33,313 bases of DNA, taken from positions 1 through 33,313 of the forward strand of contig JBPCOI010000028.1 of the NCBI GenBank assembly GCA_051000395.1, given 5' to 3'. Shown piece by piece: positions 30,135 through 33,313 of this stretch; within the stretch, counting starts at the first letter, position 1, and every line of letters starts with the position of its first letter. The notes beneath the pieces are model-generated. The model saw only the letters and a program-made list of their open reading frames with translations, was not told where the DNA came from and searched no databases. Made by a program: the position numbers and the translations under genes. The stretch comes from JBPCOI01 sp051000395. GTDB lineage: Bacteria; Actinomycetota; Actinomycetes; Mycobacteriales; Jatrophihabitantaceae.

Positions 30135-30952
30135 CGGCGCACCTCGCCGGCCAGCCCGCTCGGCACGTCCGGGTCGAGCTCGGCGGGCACGTCGATGCCG
30201 AGGTAGGCCGTGGCGACGGCCGGATCGGCCTGCACCTGGGCCGGGGTGCCGGCCGCGACGAGCTTGCCGAAGTCAAGGACGACGACCTGGTCGCAGACGG
30301 CCATCACGAGATCCATATGGTGCTCCACGAGCAGCACCGAGCACGGGAAATCGTCCTGGCGGGGCAGCGTGCGGACGAGCTCCGCGAGCGAGTCGAGATC
30401 CTCGGCGCCGAGGCCGCCGGCGGGTTCGTCGAGCAGCAGCAGCCGGGGACGGCTGACCAGCGCGCGCGCCAGCGCGACCCGCTTCTGGACCGGGTAGGGC
30501 AGTGCGGTGGGCAGGCGCTCGGCGGCGTCGGCGGCGTCCAGGCGGCGCAACCAGTCGAGTGCCTCGCCGCGCAGGCGGCGCTCGTCGCGGTCGCTGCGGG
30601 GCAGCGCGAACAGCGCACTCGCGAAGCCGGACCGGCGCGAGCGGGCGGCGCCGACCATGACGTTCTCGAGCGCCGTCATCCGCGGGAACAGGCCGACGGC
30701 CTGCAGCGTGCGGGCGATACCGCGCTCGACCAGGCGGTCGGGACGCGGGCGCAGCGGCTTGCCCTCCCACGTGAGCGTCCCGGCGGTGGGTCGCACGAAG
30801 CCGCTGATGACGTTGAACAGGGTGGTCTTGCCAGCACCGTTCGGCCCGATGACGCCGACGACGGATCGGTCCGCAACCTCGAAGGAGACATCCTCGAGTG
30901 CGGACAGGCCGCCGAAGCGCACGCTGACGTGCTCGACGACCAGGTCCGCCAC
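30131..30952 (-). CDS. livG: Branched-chain amino-acid-type ABC ATPase LivG
   Basis: A 273-residue ATPase, first gene of the operon. Walker A is GPNGAGKT, then FNVISGFVRPTAGTLTWEGK and the LivG-type ARTLQAVGLFPRMTALENVM. Walker B is LLLLDEPAGGLGAEDLD and the H-loop is VLLVEHHMDLVM. The signature position reads LPYPVQKRVALARAL, where relatives usually have a Gly (LSYGQQ or LPYGVQ type); the Pro is unusual. The GTG at 30952 is chosen because GGAGG lies five bases upstream; the longer frame would start in the promoter region. A perfect palindrome lies 14-38 bases upstream. Confidence 0.88.
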   Translation of the reverse strand: MADLVVEHVSVRFGGLSALEDVSFEVADRSVVGVIGPNGAGKTTLFNVISGFVRPTAGTLTWEGKPLRPRPDRLVERGIARTLQAVGLFPRMTALENVMVGAARSRRSGFASALFALPRSDRDERRLRGEALDWLRRLDAADAAERLPTALPYPVQKRVALARALVSRPRLLLLDEPAGGLGAEDLDSLAELVRTLPRQDDFPCSVLLVEHHMDLVMAVCDQVVVLDFGKLVAAGTPAQVQADPAVATAYLGIDVPAELDPDVPSGLAGEVRR

Positions 30953-30965
30953 CCTGACCTCCGCA

Positions 30966-30990
30966 TGCAACACCCCGGATTGGTGTTGCA
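30966..30990. promoter_or_regulatory. Palindromic operator-like site upstream of livG
   Basis: TGCAACACC (30966-30974) and GGTGTTGCA (30982-30990) are perfect inverted repeats around seven bases. It lies directly upstream of the livG ribosome site, where a repressor would block the operon. The TetR-type regulator encoded beyond the operon end is one candidate to bind it. Confidence 0.6.
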
Positions 30991-31143
30991 CACCGTAGGC
31001 GAGGGGGTGCGCTCTGGCAACGCTTGGCGGGCAGTTCGGCACAACCGATGCCGGACCGTTGCCTGCGCCCGGCCTCCCGGAAACTGTCGCAGGGCGCCCG
31101 CATACTGCCAGCAGACCTGGATCCCAGCGCGGAAAGCGAGCCG

Positions 31144-32283
31144 ATGAAGTTCCTGCACACCTCCGACTGGCACCTCGGGCGCAGCCTGCACGGCGAGCCT
31201 CTGCTCGCGCACCAGCGCGCGTTCCTGGCGTGGCTGGTCGAGCTGGCTGCCGAGCGCGCGGTCGACGCAGTGCTGGTCGCGGGGGACATCTACGACCGGG
31301 CCGTGCCGTCCACCGACGCCGTGCAGGTTCTCGACCAGGCGCTAGTCGGGTTCGCGCGCCGCGGGATCCCGGTCGTGCTCAGCAGCGGCAACCACGACTC
31401 GGCGATCCGGCTCGGCTTCGGCGCCCAGTTGCAGGCGTACGCGGGAATCCACCTGCGCACCCGGCTTTCGGAGCTCACCACACCGGTGGTGCTGGTCGAC
31501 GACGCCGGGCCGCTGGCCGTCTACGGCACCCCGTACCTGCTGCCCGACGCGGTGACCGAGGAACTCGGTACCGAGCGTTCGCACGCAGCGGTGCTCACCG
31601 AGGCGGTGCGCATGATCCGCGTCGACGCCGCCGAGCGCGGTATAACGCGCGTCGTCGTCCTCGCGCACGCGTTCGTCACCGGCGGCCAGCCCTGCGACTC
31701 CGAGCGTGACCTGCGGGTGGGCGGTATCGGCGACGCGCCGGTATCGGTGTTCGGCGGGTTGAGCTACGTCGCGCTCGGTCACCTGCACGGGGCGCAGCCG
31801 GTGGGCGAGAGGGCGCGGTACTCCGGCTCGCCGCTGGCCTTCTCCTTCTCCGAGCGTCACCACACGAAGTCCGTGACGCTCGTCGACGTCGGTGCGGACG
31901 GCGCCGTCGCCACCGAACTGGTGGCGACACCGGTGCCGCGGCCGTTGTGCGAGGTGCGCGGGCGACTCGACGATCTGCTCGCCGAGTCCGGCGTGCCCGC
32001 CGACGCGTGGGTGAAGGCGGTGCTCACCGATGCGCGCCGGCCGAGCGCACCGATGGAACGGCTGCGCGAGAGGTGGCCGCACACGATCGTCCTCGACTTC
32101 CAGCCCGACGGCGCGCGGGTGGACGCCACGACGGATCTGGCACGGCTGCGCGAGGCGCTCGACCCGGTCGAGATCTGCGCGCACTTCATGGAATGGGTCG
32201 ACTCCACCCTGCCCGACCGGGTGCACGAGGACGCCCTGCGCAGCGCGGTCGATGCGGTCCGCCGGGCGGAGCTGAGTGCCTGA
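31144..32283 (+). CDS. sbcD: Exonuclease subunit SbcD (Mre11-like)
   Basis: A 379-residue metallophosphoesterase, nuclease half of the SbcCD complex that cuts DNA hairpins and ends. Metal-binding motifs: DWH (Asp8, His10 in TSDWHLGRSLHG), AGDIYDRA, SSGNHDS, LAHAF and ALGHLHGAQ, followed by YSGSPLAFSFSE. The C-terminal region (about 275-379) carries the capping domain and the segment that contacts SbcC. ATG 31144 fits the family start MKFLHTSDWH exactly. Its stop overlaps the sbcC ATG (TGATG). It is divergent from the liv-type operon across 191 bp. Confidence 0.92.
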   Translation: MKFLHTSDWHLGRSLHGEPLLAHQRAFLAWLVELAAERAVDAVLVAGDIYDRAVPSTDAVQVLDQALVGFARRGIPVVLSSGNHDSAIRLGFGAQLQAYAGIHLRTRLSELTTPVVLVDDAGPLAVYGTPYLLPDAVTEELGTERSHAAVLTEAVRMIRVDAAERGITRVVVLAHAFVTGGQPCDSERDLRVGGIGDAPVSVFGGLSYVALGHLHGAQPVGERARYSGSPLAFSFSERHHTKSVTLVDVGADGAVATELVATPVPRPLCEVRGRLDDLLAESGVPADAWVKAVLTDARRPSAPMERLRERWPHTIVLDFQPDGARVDATTDLARLREALDPVEICAHFMEWVDSTLPDRVHEDALRSAVDAVRRAELSA

Positions 32284-33313
32284 TGCGCCTGCACGCACTC
32301 CGCCTGCGCGCCTTCGGCCCGTTCGCCGCCGAGCAGGTGATCGACTTCGATCAGCTCGGCGCCGGGGGTCTGTTCCTGCTCGACGGACCGACGGGCGCCG
32401 GCAAGACGACGGTTCTCGACGCGATCACGTTCGCGCTGTACGGCGCGGGCGAGCGCGGCGGTGACGGCCGTCTGCACTCGGACTTCGCCGCCGCCGGGGT
32501 CGAGCCGGAGGTGTCGCTGGAGTTCTCGCTGCGCGGTGTGCGGCACCGGGTGACGCGTTCGCCGCAATACGAGCGCCCGAAACTGCGCGGCGGGGGGACC
32601 ACGACGCAAGCGACGAGGGTGCACCTGCAGCGCCGGGAGGCAGGCACCTGGACCAGCTGCTCGTCGAACAAGGCGGAGGTCGGCGAGCTGCTCGGCGAGT
32701 CCCTCGGGCTGACCCGCGAGCAGTTCACCCAGGTCGTGCTCCTGCCGCAGGGGGAGTTCGCGCGGTTCCTGCGCTCGGACGACGACGAGCGGCGCAAGCT
32801 GCTGACGAAGCTGTTCGGCACGCAGCTCTACGACCGCATCACCGACGAACTCGACCGGCGGCGATCGCTCGCGGCCAAGGACGTCGAGCAGGCACGGGGA
32901 CGGGCGCACACCTGCGTGGCCGCGGCCGGTGAGGCAGCTGGGCTCGGCCCGGACGAGCTGGCCGCGCTGGTCGCGGTGACCGTGCCGGAACGGTCCGGGC
33001 GGCTCGTCGAGCTGGCCGAGGCGCTCGCTGCCGGGCACGCCGTAGCGGTCGAAGCTGCCGAGTCTTTCCGCGCTGAGTGTGACCGGGCCCGCGAGCGCCA
33101 GGCGGGCGCAGCAGCCGACGCCGAGCGGATGAGTCGTCTGCTCGACGCGCTCGCTGCGCGCGACGAGCACGAGGCAGGACGACCCGGCCACGACGTGCAG
33201 GCCACGTGCCTCGCGGCGGCGCGGCGCGCCGAGCCGGTGCGCGCGATGCTCGAGGCGGTCCGCGACGCAGCCGAGGCGGTCGACGAGGCACGCGCCGGCG
33301 TGCTGGCTGCGGC
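32283..33313 (+). CDS. sbcC: Exonuclease subunit SbcC, 5' part (runs off window)
   Basis: The first 343 codons of the SMC-like ATPase partner of SbcD; the frame is open to the window edge and has no stop. It begins MRLHALRLRAFGPFAAEQVI, with Walker A GPTGAGKT (35-42, Lys41) and LDAITFALYG behind it. The Q-loop region is QFTQVVLLPQGEFARFL, and FLRSDDDERRKLLTKLFGTQ follows. From about residue 195 the sequence is Ala/Glu/Arg-rich and turns into the coiled coil. Family members are around 1000 residues, so about two thirds lie outside. The ATG overlaps the sbcD stop. Confidence 0.92.
   Translation, partial: MRLHALRLRAFGPFAAEQVIDFDQLGAGGLFLLDGPTGAGKTTVLDAITFALYGAGERGGDGRLHSDFAAAGVEPEVSLEFSLRGVRHRVTRSPQYERPKLRGGGTTTQATRVHLQRREAGTWTSCSSNKAEVGELLGESLGLTREQFTQVVLLPQGEFARFLRSDDDERRKLLTKLFGTQLYDRITDELDRRRSLAAKDVEQARGRAHTCVAAAGEAAGLGPDELAALVAVTVPERSGRLVELAEALAAGHAVAVEAAESFRAECDRARERQAGAAADAERMSRLLDALAARDEHEAGRPGHDVQATCLAAARRAEPVRAMLEAVRDAAEAVDEARAGVLAA

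Noticed and set aside
1..33313. CRISPR array, integrase, phage or biosynthetic gene cluster
   Set aside because: No spaced direct repeats, cas genes, phage structural genes or assembly-line enzymes were seen.

Overview
The window is high-GC, densely coded DNA of an actinobacterium. Support for this comes from frequent GTG starts, repeated ATGA/TGATG gene overlaps, GAF-ANTAR proteins, a sigma-E-type regulator, an F420-type LLM oxidoreductase, and many starts with a TANNNT -10 box 4-7 bases upstream (probably leaderless mRNAs). I cannot name genus or species. All family calls are from reading the sequence and recalled family motifs; no search was run.

Layout. (1) 1-5058: a polytopic membrane protein, a 2,2-dialkylglycine decarboxylase (dgdA), a complete IS5-family insertion sequence that landed on the stop codon of a cupredoxin lipoprotein gene, and an AraC-type regulator. 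(2) 5181-9488: a PRC-barrel protein, a small membrane protein, and a coupled ABC exporter plus NarL-type two-component system. (3) 9532-11551: an arsenic cluster, arsI/cadI divergent from arsR-aqpS-arsC, with an operator-like repeat between them. (4) 11583-15679: a CAT-anticodon tRNA, then small enzymes: three VOC or DUF1801 proteins, an LLM oxidoreductase, a TetR regulator with twin operator-like sites, and a YjbR-like protein. (5) 15744-18086: a decay zone with remnants of a chloramphenicol phosphotransferase, a MazE/MazF module, an M55 aminopeptidase and a RelE toxin, around one intact methyltransferase. (6) 18145-22288: a sigma factor with membrane partner, a second YjbR-like protein, a YCII protein and two tandem GAF-ANTAR regulators. 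(7) 22360-26086: a membrane-anchored beta-propeller-like protein, a small membrane protein, a phytoene-desaturase-like FAD oxidoreductase and its TetR neighbour. (8) 26154-30952: a complete branched-chain amino-acid-type ABC operon (livG-F-H-M-K) with a palindrome at its front and a strong hairpin at its end. (9) 31144-33313: sbcD and the 5' part of sbcC, which runs off the window.

The best understood unit is the arsenic cluster. ArsC would reduce arsenate, arsenite would leave through the AqpS channel, ArsI would demethylate trivalent methylarsenicals, and ArsR would control both directions. I found no clearly new multi-gene system. The most notable items are the hairpin that can hide the transposase ribosome site, the IS insertion that regenerates a stop codon, the in-frame MazE-MazF fusion relic, the twin TetR-type sites, and the recurring leaderless promoter layout.
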